A DNA stretch of 30,294 nt from JAGQLF01 sp964437465 (GCA_964437465.1 CAYTGI010000013.1:1-30294); one strand, 5' to 3'; positions 1-8,203 are shown, numbered from the stretch's first letter. Numbers and translations: made by a program. The notes: generated from the sequence alone by a model not told the origin.

Positions 1-32
1 AGAAGTTAATTTTGACTTGTACTGAGTAAGTC

Positions 33-275
33 CTATAATACGATCTTTTTGATTATCTGTTTACCTATCACTGATTTTAAAAACTTTTCTTTTTCTCGTG
101 CACATTTTCTACAATAATTCATATCAAAATACACTAACTCATACGGTTTGTGCATTCTTGTGTACTTATTCTTTTAGCTATTATGCCCTTCAAGATGTAC
201 TCGAGGATCCTTTGAATTCATCTCATCATAAAGGGTACCATTTTTCATACTAAGTAAGACACACAGAATATTCAA
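33..275 (-). pseudogene. decayed GIY-YIG endonuclease
   Basis: Reading the minus strand from about 275 to the TAG at 33-35 gives a recognisable small GIY-YIG nuclease. It has LLSMKNGTLY, then SKDPRVHLEGHN, then KNKYTRMHKPYELVYF, then CARKR/CAREKEKFLKS near the C-terminus. The order and spacing match the roughly 80-residue UvrC-like single-domain family. An in-frame TAA at 174-176 interrupts it where the family usually has Gly (HNSG-KNKYT). The second half of the YIG motif (normally Y-I/V-G) reads Y-D-E. There is no good ATG at the expected N-terminus. Stop plus damaged motif indicate a dead copy. An intact relative lies at 26782-27051. Confidence 0.7.
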
Positions 276-470
276 CTCTTTAGGAGGTATAAAAAGAGTA
301 GTTTTACTATGAGCAAGACATGAGCTTGCTAACCTTTGGTTGGAGCGGCATAGTGTATAAAGTTGGAACTTTCTTCAAAAACTACCAATCGCAATTAACA
401 CTAGTTGAATCCAGTGATTTTATGCTGATTTCTTAAGCAAAATCACCAAAATGAAAAGAGCTAACGTGCG
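276..470. other. non-coding gap with a stem-loop
   Basis: No coding region was recognised here. A stem-loop lies at 414-446: GTGATTTT and GCT pair with AGC and AAAATCAC around a 9-base loop, with a 2-base bulge. It has no T-run on either side, so it is not an obvious terminator. Confidence 0.35.
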
Positions 471-494
471 TTGGAACTTATGATATATTTATTT

Positions 495-890
495 ATGGAT
501 AAGTTTCTCGTAGGAATAAAAGCCTTTGTTAAAAATAAAAATGATGAAATACTTGTTTTAAAACGAACTTCAACGGCTCCTTCAAACCCTAATACATGGG
601 ACTTACCTGGTGGCCTTCTTGACTTTGGAGAAACACCTAGTGAGGCAATCAAAAGGGAGATTTTTGAAGAATCTTCATTGAAAATTAATGATGTCAAAAT
701 TCACTCAGAAACACTTTTTAAAAGAAAAGAAATACCTACTGTGGTTATATTTTACGAATGCGAAACAATTAATTCTGAAGAAGTTAAAACCTCTTTCGAG
801 CATTCTGAATTTAAATGGGTGTCAATAAGTGAGATCAAAGAAATTAAGATGCAACCTTGGATTACTGAACATTTGCTCACTATATTCTAG
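495..890 (+). CDS. Nudix hydrolase
   Basis: Hydrolase of nucleoside diphosphates linked to another group. The Nudix box is at about residues 40-62: GGLLDFGETPSEAIKREIFE then ES. It fits G-x5-E-x7-R-E-x2-E-E except that the usual Gly near the end is Ser. The N-terminal strand (FLVGIKAFVKNKNDEILVLKR) and the following TWDLPGG are typical of MutT/ADP-ribose-type members. The reading frame is open from a TTG at 471 with further ATGs at 480 and 495; I favour 495 because family members start shortly before the first strand. Length of about 131 residues is normal. No neighbour on the same strand suggests an operon. The substrate cannot be read from sequence. Confidence 0.85.
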   Translation: MDKFLVGIKAFVKNKNDEILVLKRTSTAPSNPNTWDLPGGLLDFGETPSEAIKREIFEESSLKINDVKIHSETLFKRKEIPTVVIFYECETINSEEVKTSFEHSEFKWVSISEIKEIKMQPWITEHLLTIF

Positions 891-1008
891 TTTTCTCCAC
901 AACAATGCATATTGTATAGAGTGTGAGAGTTGTGAAAAATAAAGTTAAGGACATTTTAGAACTAAAAAAACATTGCCCTTCAAGCTGATTAAGGTTTCTG
1001 AAAAATAA

Positions 1009-1028
1009 AAATCACCCAAGGGTGATTT
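1009..1028 (-). terminator. intrinsic terminator of tRNA-Gly
   Basis: A 9-bp perfect stem, AAATCACCC pairing with GGGTGATTT around a 2-base loop, followed on the minus strand by a T-rich run (complement of 1000-1008). It lies 13 bases past the 3' end of tRNA-Gly. Confidence 0.8.
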
Positions 1029-1040
1029 CAATTTTGACTA

Positions 1041-1111
1041 AGCGGCTAACGGGATTCGAACCCGTGTCACCTGCTTGGAAGGCAGGGATAATACCACTAT
1101 ACGATAGCCGC
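1041..1111 (-). tRNA. tRNA-Gly (anticodon TCC)
   Basis: Full cloverleaf on the minus strand. The acceptor GCGGCTA pairs with TAGCCGC, the anticodon loop is CTTCCAA giving anticodon TCC, and the T-loop is GGTTCGAATCC. The discriminator base is T. The CCA end is not encoded. A matched promoter lies upstream and a terminator downstream, so it is an independent transcription unit. Confidence 0.95.
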
Positions 1112-1139
1112 GTTCATTAATTGTCATGAAAGTACCGTA

Positions 1140-1168
1140 ATTATACGGTAAATTAATCATTTTAGCAA
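1140..1168 (-). promoter_or_regulatory. sigma-70-type promoter of tRNA-Gly
   Basis: On the minus strand TTGCTA (1163-1168) is followed by exactly 17 bases and TATAAT (1140-1145), about 29 bases before the tRNA 5' end. The -10 box sits in a small palindrome, ACCGTA-ATTA-TACGGT. Confidence 0.65.
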
Positions 1169-1173
1169 TTTTG

Positions 1174-1207
1174 AAAAGCCCCAAGTTCCTTTTCCAAAAG
1201 GGGCTTT
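1174..1207 (-). terminator. intrinsic terminator downstream of the 109-residue gene
   Basis: AAAGCCCC (1175-1182) pairs with GGGGCTTT (1200-1207), with an inner CCTTTT/AAAAGG hairpin. On the minus strand the stem ends in TTTT. It starts seven bases after the stop of the gene at 1214-1543. Confidence 0.7.
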
Positions 1208-1213
1208 ATGAGT

Positions 1214-1543
1214 TTATTTAACTATAGTAGTTGGACTTGAGTAATCCCAACCAACCATATAATCATCACCGAAATACTCAGTAAAAAACGGTTTAAAAAT
1301 CTTATTTAATGTAGCACCTCTTTTACGATTATCAGGTTCGTTAGAAGTGTCATATCTAAAGTCTAATGCAAGCTGTCCTGCTCCGCCAATTCGAATTGAA
1401 AGAGATTGGACGTTCGGGTCCTCTGTAATCCATTTTTCTGCTGCTTCGAAAAGCAATTGTGTTGAAACGTAATCTGTAGAAAATTTTAGAGATCCTGATT
1501 CAAGATCTTCTACTCTACAATCTTTAAAGTCATTTTTTGACAT
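1214..1543 (-). CDS. hypothetical protein, 109 residues
   Basis: I do not recognise this protein. It is soluble, with no signal peptide or membrane segment. It looks like a small alpha/beta fold: strands around SLSIRIGGAGQLALDFRYD, a helix around FEAAEKWITEDP, and an aromatic C-terminal part (FKPFFTEYFGDDYMVGWDY). The stop is followed directly by an intrinsic terminator and the gene stands alone between tRNA-Gly and the coiled-coil gene at 1604-1960. Codon use matches its neighbours. Well-formed start, terminator and length support a real gene; the function is unknown. Confidence 0.65.
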   Translation of the reverse strand: MSKNDFKDCRVEDLESGSLKFSTDYVSTQLLFEAAEKWITEDPNVQSLSIRIGGAGQLALDFRYDTSNEPDNRKRGATLNKIFKPFFTEYFGDDYMVGWDYSSPTTIVK

Positions 1544-1603
1544 AGGAATAGAAATAAAAAATAAAAAGAAATAGGAAAAGGAACTTTGTAATTATAACAT
1601 TTT

Positions 1604-1960
1604 CTATTTAGATTCAGCTGTGGCAAGCTTTTTCAGCATATTTATATCTAAATCGTGCCTAACTAGAATATCTTGATACTCATTTGATCTTTTGACTAGC
1701 CTTCCAATTCTCTCGTCAATTTCAGCACCTAATTCAGAAACTGCCATTGTAACCCGATCGTTTACAAACTGTTTTATTCTTGTTTCAAAGGGTATTAGTT
1801 TCTCATCAAATTTTGCATCAAGTATGCGATCGAGTTTTTCCTCTAGTTTAGAATCTAATTTTTCTTCGAGTTTAGATTCGAGCTTTTCTTCAAGCTTGAT
1901 TTCTAGTCTCTCATCAATGAGATTACCTATTGCTTGTAGGTCTTTTTGTGTTAGTGCCAT
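1604..1960 (-). CDS. coiled-coil protein, MALT family copy 1
   Basis: Soluble, almost wholly helical protein of 118 residues with no membrane segment. Residues 1-15 (MALTQKDLQAIGNLI) match the start of the protein at 9561-9902 (MALTKEDLAAIEALL). Residues 18-45 are a short tandem array (EEKLESKL, EEKLDSKL, EEKLDRIL), which predicts a charged coiled coil; a second helix follows to the end. Related short MALTxxDL proteins occur in many Patescibacteria from memory, without a known job. The 5' flank carries a 25-base block identical to the flank of the second copy, suggesting shared expression control. Possible roles are scaffolding or oligomerisation, but nothing in the sequence proves one. Confidence 0.65.
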   Translation of the reverse strand: MALTQKDLQAIGNLIDERLEIKLEEKLESKLEEKLDSKLEEKLDRILDAKFDEKLIPFETRIKQFVNDRVTMAVSELGAEIDERIGRLVKRSNEYQDILVRHDLDINMLKKLATAESK

Positions 1961-1968
1961 TATTAAAT

Positions 1969-1993
1969 ATTAAGAAATATAATAATGGGGAAT
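1969..1993 (-). promoter_or_regulatory. conserved upstream block of MALT copy 1
   Basis: This 25-base block is identical to 9912-9936, which lies at the same place upstream of the second MALT gene. On the minus strand it contains CCCCATTATTATATTTC, whose TATTAT could be a -10 box. Flanking bases are also similar. The coding regions diverge far more than this block. Confidence 0.6.
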
Positions 1994-2021
1994 GAGTCAG
2001 TTTATCATAGATCATTTACCC

Positions 2022-2050
2022 AAGACATTAATGAATAATTCTTTTATAAT
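2022..2050 (+). promoter_or_regulatory. promoter of the 2057 gene, leaderless type
   Basis: AAGACA (2022-2027), 17 bases, then a perfect TATAAT (2045-2050). The ATG begins only six bases later, so transcription would start at or next to the start codon. Confidence 0.55.
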
Positions 2051-2056
2051 TTATAG

Positions 2057-2692
2057 ATGAATAAGGATAAAGTAGGATTAATTTTTCTAAGCTTAACTGT
2101 TGTAATAATCTTTTTAATTAGTTCTTTAAATTTTTTTAGATATTTTTATACAGAAGAATTTAGTATTAATTATTTAAGTTCAAGACTAACTCTCCTAATA
2201 CCAAACGATAACTACCTGGAAATTTACAGAGCTAACGATAACATTATTTTTGAACAAAGAGGCTTTTTCCCACTTCTAAATGAAACTAACCCAGTATTGG
2301 TAAATATTGAAAAGCATAAGGTCTTTGGGAATAATGAGTCTATTTATGAAGAAGCCGAGAACGATAATGCCAAAATTATCTCGGTTTTTACAAAGAATAG
2401 CTCAAATGATTTTAGGCTTGAAAGAAATATATCAATTGATGAAGATATAGTTTCTAGTGGACAAGGTGAATTAAGAATGCTTTTGGTTTTAGGTCCTGAT
2501 CAATTTGAGTTTGATGAGTTTCAAAAGATATTAACAAGCTCTGATTGCTCTATTGAAATTACAAATGACAAGAATTATATATTCACCTTTGAAGAAGACG
2601 ACAACATCTTAATAATATCCCAACGAATTATCGAAGAAACTACAAATTATACTTTTGGATTTAATTTAGCAACAAGTTGTGAAGATGAATAG
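2057..2692 (+). CDS. membrane-anchored hypothetical protein
   Basis: A 211-residue protein with one N-terminal membrane segment (about residues 6-28, GLIFLSLTVVIIFLISSLNF) and a predicted outer domain rich in Asp, Glu and Asn. I recognise no family. The outer part seems to be mainly beta strands. Its last codons overlap the start of the next gene, a polytopic GT-C-like protein, so the two are probably made together and may act together in surface glycan or polymer assembly (inference from position). The start at 2057 is supported by a perfect TATAAT six bases upstream. Confidence 0.65.
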   Translation: MNKDKVGLIFLSLTVVIIFLISSLNFFRYFYTEEFSINYLSSRLTLLIPNDNYLEIYRANDNIIFEQRGFFPLLNETNPVLVNIEKHKVFGNNESIYEEAENDNAKIISVFTKNSSNDFRLERNISIDEDIVSSGQGELRMLLVLGPDQFEFDEFQKILTSSDCSIEITNDKNYIFTFEEDDNILIISQRIIEETTNYTFGFNLATSCEDE

Positions 2693-4622
2693 GAGAAATA
2701 AGTTCCTAAGCTGGATAATAAAATACACTCTTTTATGGATACTTTTATATCCTGGATTAGCTTTTCTGTTCATGAACTTTTTTTCTGAAGTGAATGTCTT
2801 AGAAAGTACTCTATTCCAAATTTACTTTTTTCTAGTTTCTTTCACACTACCAAGTTTAATTTCCAAGGGAATCTTTGAAAAGCCATTCATCGGATTGGTA
2901 GCAACTTATTCATTTCTAATTTATCCCTTATTGTTTTTTCTAGGAAGGCTTACTGCGTCAATAGGATTGATTGACTTTAGACAATTTTATTTTGGGGCAG
3001 CAATGTTTGTATTAGCGCTATGGAACATCTTAATGATCAAGATTGTAATCTCTTATAGATTCAAAAAACTAATTACACAAGTTGAGAGATTAGGATTTTC
3101 TTTAATACCAGTAGTGATATTTTTAATTTTCTTTTTAATATTACGAGATATAGGTTCAATAATATCGACAGACATTTTAGTTCATAAAACTGTACTGAAC
3201 GGAATGGAAAATACTGGTAATTTTGGTTTGATGCCTTCAGCATATTCATCAACCTTCACAGATCAAGCTTATCCGATTGTAATGTTTCATAGCTTTCTAT
3301 ATTTTATTGCAAACTCATTTAGTTTTGATTTTAGCTTTACAGGCTATTTCGTCGACCTGTTCTTAACCATTCTTTTTTCAATTGCAGCTTTCAAGCTTTT
3401 CAGGAAATACTTTACGGTTGAGTTATCTGTAATTGGAGCTACATTATCAGTGCTTGTTTTTGAAAATCTTGCCTATAGTGCTCATTTCTTTATACCTCAG
3501 ACAATGGCATTTCTGCTATTTCTATTTATCTTAACTGATAAGGATCTTAAATTAAGAGGGCTTATTGCATCTTGCGCTATATTGATTCTAACTCACTTTT
3601 TCATAGGATTTTATCTTTCTTTCTTTTTAATCCTTAAATACATTTATTTTGAAAAACTACTAAACCTAAATGAGAGAAAATCTAATGCTGTTATGTTTAA
3701 AGAGGCTTCAATAATTCTTGTATTTATTTCATTAGTAAGCTTCCTTGGATTCAGCCTAGAATCAGCTTTTCAATCTCAAATTGTTGAATGGGTAGGAGAA
3801 TTATCTAATCCTCCGTTTAATCAGAAAATACCTGCTCTATTTAATTTGATTGGAGCTGGATGGTTATTATTAATCTTTTCTTACATATTTGTTTTCTTAA
3901 AGAAAAGGAAAAAAATGCCTGAGGCGATTGGGTATTTTGGTGTTTTAGTTTGCCTTAGTGTTTATATTTTAGCTCCTGTGTTTGCAGGTAAGTTCTTACT
4001 TGGGTTTGGGCTTTTCTCATCCTTACTTGTCATCTCACTTTTAAAGCAAGTGAAGGTAGAACAAAGTCAGATAATGTATTTCGTAGCAGTGCTTCTAATT
4101 CTGTCATACTTCTTTAATTTCTTTATTCAATTCGAGAACTTAACTGTATTTTTACAGCAAAATGATGGGACTGAATCAGCCGTTGTAGAAAAGGATAATG
4201 AGCTAATCTCATATTGGCAAAATGAAAACCCTGATTGTGTTCTACTTTCTGATCCGCAGACTCAGTTAGCAATTCATTCTCTTGGAAAAGGTGAAACCTT
4301 AAGAGGAAATTATATGACTTTACCTGATCGAAATAAGTTAATTGACTTCATCAATAACCCTAGCGATAGAACATTTAATAGAATTTATGAAATGGATGAT
4401 TTACAAGTTGAACCGTATAATGAAATGAATATTTGTTTAAATGTGTCAGCAAGACTAATTGAACTCATTGAAGAAGATAATCTATGGAGATTCTCAATTT
4501 TCAATTATAAAGTTGACCACGATGATTTTCTTGATTTAAGAGAAGATTCAATTCGATTCTTAGAAGATGAAGGTTTAGATAGAATCTATCTTGATGATTA
4601 CCATGCAGTGTATAGAATCTAA
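2685..4622 (+). CDS. polytopic membrane protein, possible GT-C glycosyltransferase
   Basis: About 645 residues with some 13 hydrophobic helices spread over residues 10-490, then a soluble C-terminal part of about 150 residues. This layout is typical of GT-C fold glycosyltransferases that use lipid-linked sugars at the outer membrane face. The first large loop carries acidic residues (IGSIISTDILVHK), where GT-C enzymes place catalytic Asp/Glu. The C-terminal part has CVLLSDPQTQLAIHSLGKG, which resembles the loop seen in such enzymes. The assignment is from topology and is not firm; a polymerase (Wzy-like) or transporter is possible. ATG at 2685 overlaps the upstream stop by 8 bases; a GTG at 2679 is also possible. 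Two glycosyltransferases follow on the opposite strand. Confidence 0.6.
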   Translation: MNRRNKFLSWIIKYTLLWILLYPGLAFLFMNFFSEVNVLESTLFQIYFFLVSFTLPSLISKGIFEKPFIGLVATYSFLIYPLLFFLGRLTASIGLIDFRQFYFGAAMFVLALWNILMIKIVISYRFKKLITQVERLGFSLIPVVIFLIFFLILRDIGSIISTDILVHKTVLNGMENTGNFGLMPSAYSSTFTDQAYPIVMFHSFLYFIANSFSFDFSFTGYFVDLFLTILFSIAAFKLFRKYFTVELSVIGATLSVLVFENLAYSAHFFIPQTMAFLLFLFILTDKDLKLRGLIASCAILILTHFFIGFYLSFFLILKYIYFEKLLNLNERKSNAVMFKEASIILVFISLVSFLGFSLESAFQSQIVEWVGELSNPPFNQKIPALFNLIGAGWLLLIFSYIFVFLKKRKKMPEAIGYFGVLVCLSVYILAPVFAGKFLLGFGLFSSLLVISLLKQVKVEQSQIMYFVAVLLILSYFFNFFIQFENLTVFLQQNDGTESAVVEKDNELISYWQNENPDCVLLSDPQTQLAIHSLGKGETLRGNYMTLPDRNKLIDFINNPSDRTFNRIYEMDDLQVEPYNEMNICLNVSARLIELIEEDNLWRFSIFNYKVDHDDFLDLREDSIRFLEDEGLDRIYLDDYHAVYRI

Positions 4623-4655
4623 ATTTCAAATATTCAATTTCTGCTCGTAGCTATT

Positions 4656-5777
4656 TTATTTCAATAACTTCCAATATTTCTCAAAAACTTGTTTATTACC
4701 AAAGTTTTCTAAGATATCTTTTTGAATTTGTTTATGAAGTTCTATATTTGAAGCTGACATAGACATTTCTAGTTTTTGTTTAAAGTCTTCATCATCTCTT
4801 GCGTTAAATGAGAACTTTTCTAAGTCTGCTACAGACGCTACTTCCATGTTGTGATGAATATTAGACATTGTAAGAATACATCCTAATCCCCCTGCTTCAA
4901 TTATCGCTAAAGGCAACCCTTCACTAAAAGAAGCGTTAATATAAATTGCTGATCTACTTAATAGTTCGTGAAATTCCTTTTGACCTAATAACTCATTTAT
5001 AAAAATAAAGTTTTTAGGTAATTCTTCCTTTTTATAGCTATCTAACTTTGAACTTCCTTTTCCGATAAAGTAAAACTTCCATTCTGGATATTTTGGAGCT
5101 AGATCTAAGTAGACGTCCGCGACAGCGTTTCCGTTCTTTAAAGGAACTAATCTAGTTGCAAAAACAACATTTTTTTCCTTTGCACTGAAGGGGTATTTCT
5201 CAACGATTATTTCATCAAACCCGTTTAGTATTACTTTTGATTTATCTATCCAATTTCCTAATCTTTTTCTATTAAACTTTTTTGAAGTTTCTGAAACGAA
5301 AACGACAGTTTCAGCCATTCTCATTACAAATTGAAAAACTAGAAAATCCAAGATATCGATAACCTTGTTAGCAAACTTACTTCCGAATGAGTTAGGCTCA
5401 AATCCTGTATCGACGTATAGATATTTTCTACCCATTAATCTTGCAAGTAGGCCTATTACGATAGGATATGTAAAATGTCTCCCGTAGATAATTATCTTGG
5501 CTTTATTATTATTTCTAAAAAGAGAAAATGCTTTAGAAAACATCTTTGGACCAATGAAAGGATAGAATCCATGGAGGATTTTGAAAGTATTGAATCCGAA
5601 GCAATTTACATTATCTTCTAAAAATTCTTTATCTTCCGAAGCAGAGAAAACTACAGCTACCCTTTTATTCTTTTCGTTCGTTAGGTATTTAGACAATCCT
5701 TCCGATGCCCTTTCTAAACCACCTCCCTCAGGAGGAAAAAGATTTGAAAATACTATGTAATCGAATTTATCTGACAT
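4656..5777 (-). CDS. glycosyltransferase family 4 (GT-B fold)
   Basis: Cytoplasmic sugar transferase of 373 residues, a normal length. The N-terminal Rossmann domain begins with YIVFSNLFPPEGGGLERASE, the usual PP-GG-E loop of GT4 enzymes. The C-terminal domain contains FATRLVPLKNG and the hallmark E-x7-E in ASFSEGLPLAIIEAGG, which binds the nucleotide sugar. The start overlaps the end of the GT2 gene by 11 bases, so the two are translated as a pair. It probably builds a surface glycan or glycolipid; donor and acceptor cannot be told from the sequence. It converges on the GT-C-like gene with a gap of only 33 bases. Confidence 0.88.
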   Translation of the reverse strand: MSDKFDYIVFSNLFPPEGGGLERASEGLSKYLTNEKNKRVAVVFSASEDKEFLEDNVNCFGFNTFKILHGFYPFIGPKMFSKAFSLFRNNNKAKIIIYGRHFTYPIVIGLLARLMGRKYLYVDTGFEPNSFGSKFANKVIDILDFLVFQFVMRMAETVVFVSETSKKFNRKRLGNWIDKSKVILNGFDEIIVEKYPFSAKEKNVVFATRLVPLKNGNAVADVYLDLAPKYPEWKFYFIGKGSSKLDSYKKEELPKNFIFINELLGQKEFHELLSRSAIYINASFSEGLPLAIIEAGGLGCILTMSNIHHNMEVASVADLEKFSFNARDDEDFKQKLEMSMSASNIELHKQIQKDILENFGNKQVFEKYWKLLK

Positions 5778-6594
5778 TTAATTGGTAAGCTGGACTATAT
5801 TTCTCCACTACCATTGTAACTCGACTGTCATTAAGATGTGAATGACTTTTATGAGCAACCATGTCTACAATCTCTCCAACTCTATTTCTAACCATTCTAA
5901 TTAACATTCCAACTCCTGAGCTTAAACTCTGTCCTTTTTTAAGTGAGTAAGCTGTATAAATAGCTTTGATTTTTACAGTTTTACAGTTCTTTCTATTGTT
6001 TCTAATTACTTTATTAACGTTAACTACCCAATCGTATCCAGCTTCTAGATTTAACTCATGTAGAACCTCATTTTTGTACGATCTTAATCCACACATTGGA
6101 TCGGGGTGAGTTACTCCGTAAAGAATGAAAAATACAACTCTTGCAATTCTATTTGCAATCTTTTTAGAGAAAGGAATATTTTTAGTGAATTTTCTAACTC
6201 CAGAAATTATTACAGATTCAGGGCTTTTTAGAACATTCTCCATTATTTTTTGAGTATCTTCTTTTGAGTGTTGGTTGTCTGCATCTACAGTAACTACGTA
6301 TTCAGCATCAATCTGTCTACAGTATTCAAATCCTCTAGATAATGCAAACCCAGCTCCACCATTAGTTACGTTTTTAAGCATAACAATAGGAACAGGAGAG
6401 ATCTTTTGTAATCTCTTAATTATAGTAGTTGATTTATCTTTAGAACCATCATCAACAACAACAATTCTTCCAGGATTTAATGAAATCATGTTTGTAAGAA
6501 CAGTTCCGATTGTAGTTTCCTCGTTGTAGCAAGGAATAAGTACAGTAAACTGCTTATATCTTTCTGTTTTGTTGAAGTAGTTATTTATTTTCAT
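5767..6594 (-). CDS. glycosyltransferase family 2, polyprenyl-phosphate sugar synthase type
   Basis: GT-A fold enzyme of 275 residues. It shows TVLIPCYNEETTIG at residues 17-30, VVVDDGSKDKST at 45-56, and the metal-binding DADNQH at 104-109. The middle resembles DPM1/DPMS-like synthases that load a sugar onto polyprenyl phosphate. There is no strong membrane segment at the C-terminus, unlike some relatives. It is the first gene of a two-gene unit with the GT4 gene. It could supply lipid-linked sugar to the GT-C-like protein at 2685-4622, a common pairing (inference). Upstream is a short palindrome, CCTCCCTCGAGGGAGG, near 6605. Confidence 0.85.
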   Translation of the reverse strand: MKINNYFNKTERYKQFTVLIPCYNEETTIGTVLTNMISLNPGRIVVVDDGSKDKSTTIIKRLQKISPVPIVMLKNVTNGGAGFALSRGFEYCRQIDAEYVVTVDADNQHSKEDTQKIMENVLKSPESVIISGVRKFTKNIPFSKKIANRIARVVFFILYGVTHPDPMCGLRSYKNEVLHELNLEAGYDWVVNVNKVIRNNRKNCKTVKIKAIYTAYSLKKGQSLSSGVGMLIRMVRNRVGEIVDMVAHKSHSHLNDSRVTMVVEKYSPAYQLNVR

Positions 6595-6662
6595 ATCTAT
6601 GTTTCCTCCCTCGAGGGAGGGTTAGGGAGGGTGTTATCACTAACAATCCTCCATAAATTTAT

Positions 6663-6944
6663 TTAATCAGCATCGTAAGTACTCAAATACCCTTTGTCAT
6701 TCATACATAACTCATAAATGTACATTGCAGGTTCTTCTACTACGTTATCTTCATTATTAGTTGTAACTTTTGACGCTTTAAAACATTCATCTACAGCAGT
6801 ATTTTTATTAAGCTGCATTGTTTCTTCTAGCTCGTCTTGTCTTAAATCGATATATTGTCTTCCTAAAACTAGAGAAACTACACATAAAGCGATAATCGCT
6901 CCAGCAATCATTAACACAGTAAATCCACTAATTATTATTTTCAT
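6663..6944 (-). CDS. small single-pass membrane protein
   Basis: A 93-residue protein with an N-terminal membrane segment (about residues 4-27, IISGFTVLMIAGAIIALCVV) and a polar tail with Cys54 and Cys80, which could form a disulfide if outside the cell. I recognise no family. It lies upstream of the GT2 gene on the same strand with a 68-base gap. Codon use fits the AT-rich neighbours. Length and hydrophobic profile support a real gene, but no function can be given. Confidence 0.5.
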   Translation of the reverse strand: MKIIISGFTVLMIAGAIIALCVVSLVLGRQYIDLRQDELEETMQLNKNTAVDECFKASKVTTNNEDNVVEEPAMYIYELCMNDKGYLSTYDAD

Positions 6945-7187
6945 AAAATTGTTTAAAAAATGCTAATAGCTAACAGCTCATAGCTCATAAATATCCTAAT
7001 CTTAAAACTTAATCCTAAGACCAAAATACTCATCTCCAATACTAATTAACTAATCTACTAATTATCTAATCACCTAATATTAAAGGGTGAAGAGAAGAGA
7101 ATTTTGAATTTTGTCGGACATATAAGCTGTCATGGCTGTTTGCTATCTATAAATAGACAAGCTACTAAGCTAGAAACCTTAAAGCCG
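6945..7187. other. non-coding repeat-rich gap
   Basis: No gene seen. 6961-7020 contains tandem-like words such as AGCTAACAGCTCATAGCTC followed by AATCCTAA-type words. The same kind of sequence, in the opposite direction, occurs at 20279-20345. It looks like a dispersed low-complexity repeat. Confidence 0.45.
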
Positions 7188-7238
7188 AAGCGGAACCCGC
7201 TCGGGTTTTGAGAACTCCTTTCTTGAGGGGTTCCGCTT
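7188..7238 (-). terminator. long stem-loop downstream of the GC-rich gene
   Basis: AAGCGGAACCC (7188-7198) pairs perfectly over 11 bases with GGGTTCCGCTT (7228-7238). On the minus strand it is followed by CGGCTTTAAGG, so it has only a weak T-run. It sits about 50 bases after the stop of the gene at 7291-8067 and shares its higher GC content, so it probably arrived with that gene. Confidence 0.5.
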
Positions 7239-7290
7239 GGTTCAAAAGTCAGATTAGGTCTTCATCCTTGCCAGAGGCCCTTGTGAAGGG

Positions 7291-8067
7291 TTAGTCCGCA
7301 GTCGTCGGGACGTAATTGCTCAGGTTCACTGTAGCCACGGTAGCAACGCCGTCAGGATGTTGGTCGATACGCACTTGCGTCTCTTCATCAGCCGTGATGG
7401 TGATGATCATGATCGGTGCGCTGTCAGACAGGCTACTCCGATAGAGGTGCGTATGGAACACGCCGTCGATTCGAATGTCTTCAACAGTCCCATCAAGGAC
7501 GATGTCGCCGTCAAGCTCGGTGATAATAATCATCGTACCGTCTTCTGTGGGTTCTGTCGAGAATGACAAACTGTAATCCTCCGCGTCCGGGAAGAGTTCT
7601 TCCTGACGGCCAGCCGCGCCTTCAGCGTTCGGGATGAGCAACACGTGCGTCGTTCCAGCCTGTACAGTCAACAGACCAATGCCTGCATTATCTTCGATAT
7701 CTGCGCCGTTATTAGCGAACATCAGGTTTGCACCGTTCAGCGTCGTCAGGAATTCATCGTACACCATGACATCAAGACCAATTTCCATTGCGACATAGAT
7801 CAGGTCATCATTGAAACCGGACAGTTCGTCGACCAGTTCAATTAGGTGTGCGAAGTATTCATTCGGCATAGGATGAGCGGCGGCGGGTTCTTCTTCCGGT
7901 GTGGTGTCTTCGGGCAGTTCACGGCAACCGATAAGGACATCCTGGCTGTCAAACAGTGGGATGAAACCATTCGGGCATGGGTTGTCGTCACTTGCGGAGA
8001 CGGAGGTGGCGATCAACAGCAGGGCTGTGATCAAGGAGATGATAGTGTTAATACGTTTCGCGTTCAT
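7291..8067 (-). CDS. secreted protein of foreign base composition
   Basis: A 258-residue protein with a classic signal peptide (residues 1-26, ending SVSAS-D). The mature part is acidic and beta-rich, with Cys31 and Cys48 near its N-terminus; I recognise no family. Codon use is quite unlike its neighbours: it uses CTG, CGT, GCC and ACC, where nearby genes use TTA, AGA, GCA and ACT. One 60-base line inside (from 7561) has 36 G/C, against 19 in a line of the GT-C-like gene (from 4081). An AAGGA ribosome site lies 10 bases before the ATG, a feature most neighbours lack. These signs point to recent transfer, or much less likely an assembly join. The 121-residue ORF on the opposite strand is a shadow. 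Confidence 0.7.
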   Translation of the reverse strand: MNAKRINTIISLITALLLIATSVSASDDNPCPNGFIPLFDSQDVLIGCRELPEDTTPEEEPAAAHPMPNEYFAHLIELVDELSGFNDDLIYVAMEIGLDVMVYDEFLTTLNGANLMFANNGADIEDNAGIGLLTVQAGTTHVLLIPNAEGAAGRQEELFPDAEDYSLSFSTEPTEDGTMIIITELDGDIVLDGTVEDIRIDGVFHTHLYRSSLSDSAPIMIITITADEETQVRIDQHPDGVATVATVNLSNYVPTTAD

Positions 8068-8100
8068 TGTTGCTTTTTCCTTTGTTTTTTTTCGGATATG

Positions 8101-8156
8101 AGCTTACGCTCATTAAAGAAACATTATTATTGTTATTCCCTTAATGAGCATAAGCT
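8101..8156. repeat. inverted repeat upstream of the GC-rich gene
   Basis: AGCTTACGCTCATTAA (8101-8116) and TTAATGAGCATAAGCT (8141-8156) are inverted copies matching at 15 of 16 bases, 24 bases apart. The left arm is itself a hairpin (GAGC-TTAC-GCTC). Confidence 0.7.
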
Positions 8157-8203
8157 TCAAAGCAATATGAAGCCGTATACCTTAATCTCTCACCTTCTCA
8201 CCA

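Noticed and set aside
890..940. Terminator after the Nudix gene (CACAAC with GTTGTG)
   Set aside because: Only six pairs enclosing a large loop and followed by A's, not T's.
955..1003. Another GIY-YIG remnant (CTTGAAGGGCA also occurs in the decayed gene near 190)
   Set aside because: Only 11 bases are shared and the surrounding translation has no GIY-YIG motif.
6605..6621. Terminator or regulatory site from the palindrome CCTCCCTCGAGGGAGG
   Set aside because: No T-run follows in either direction and it resembles dispersed repeats elsewhere in the window.
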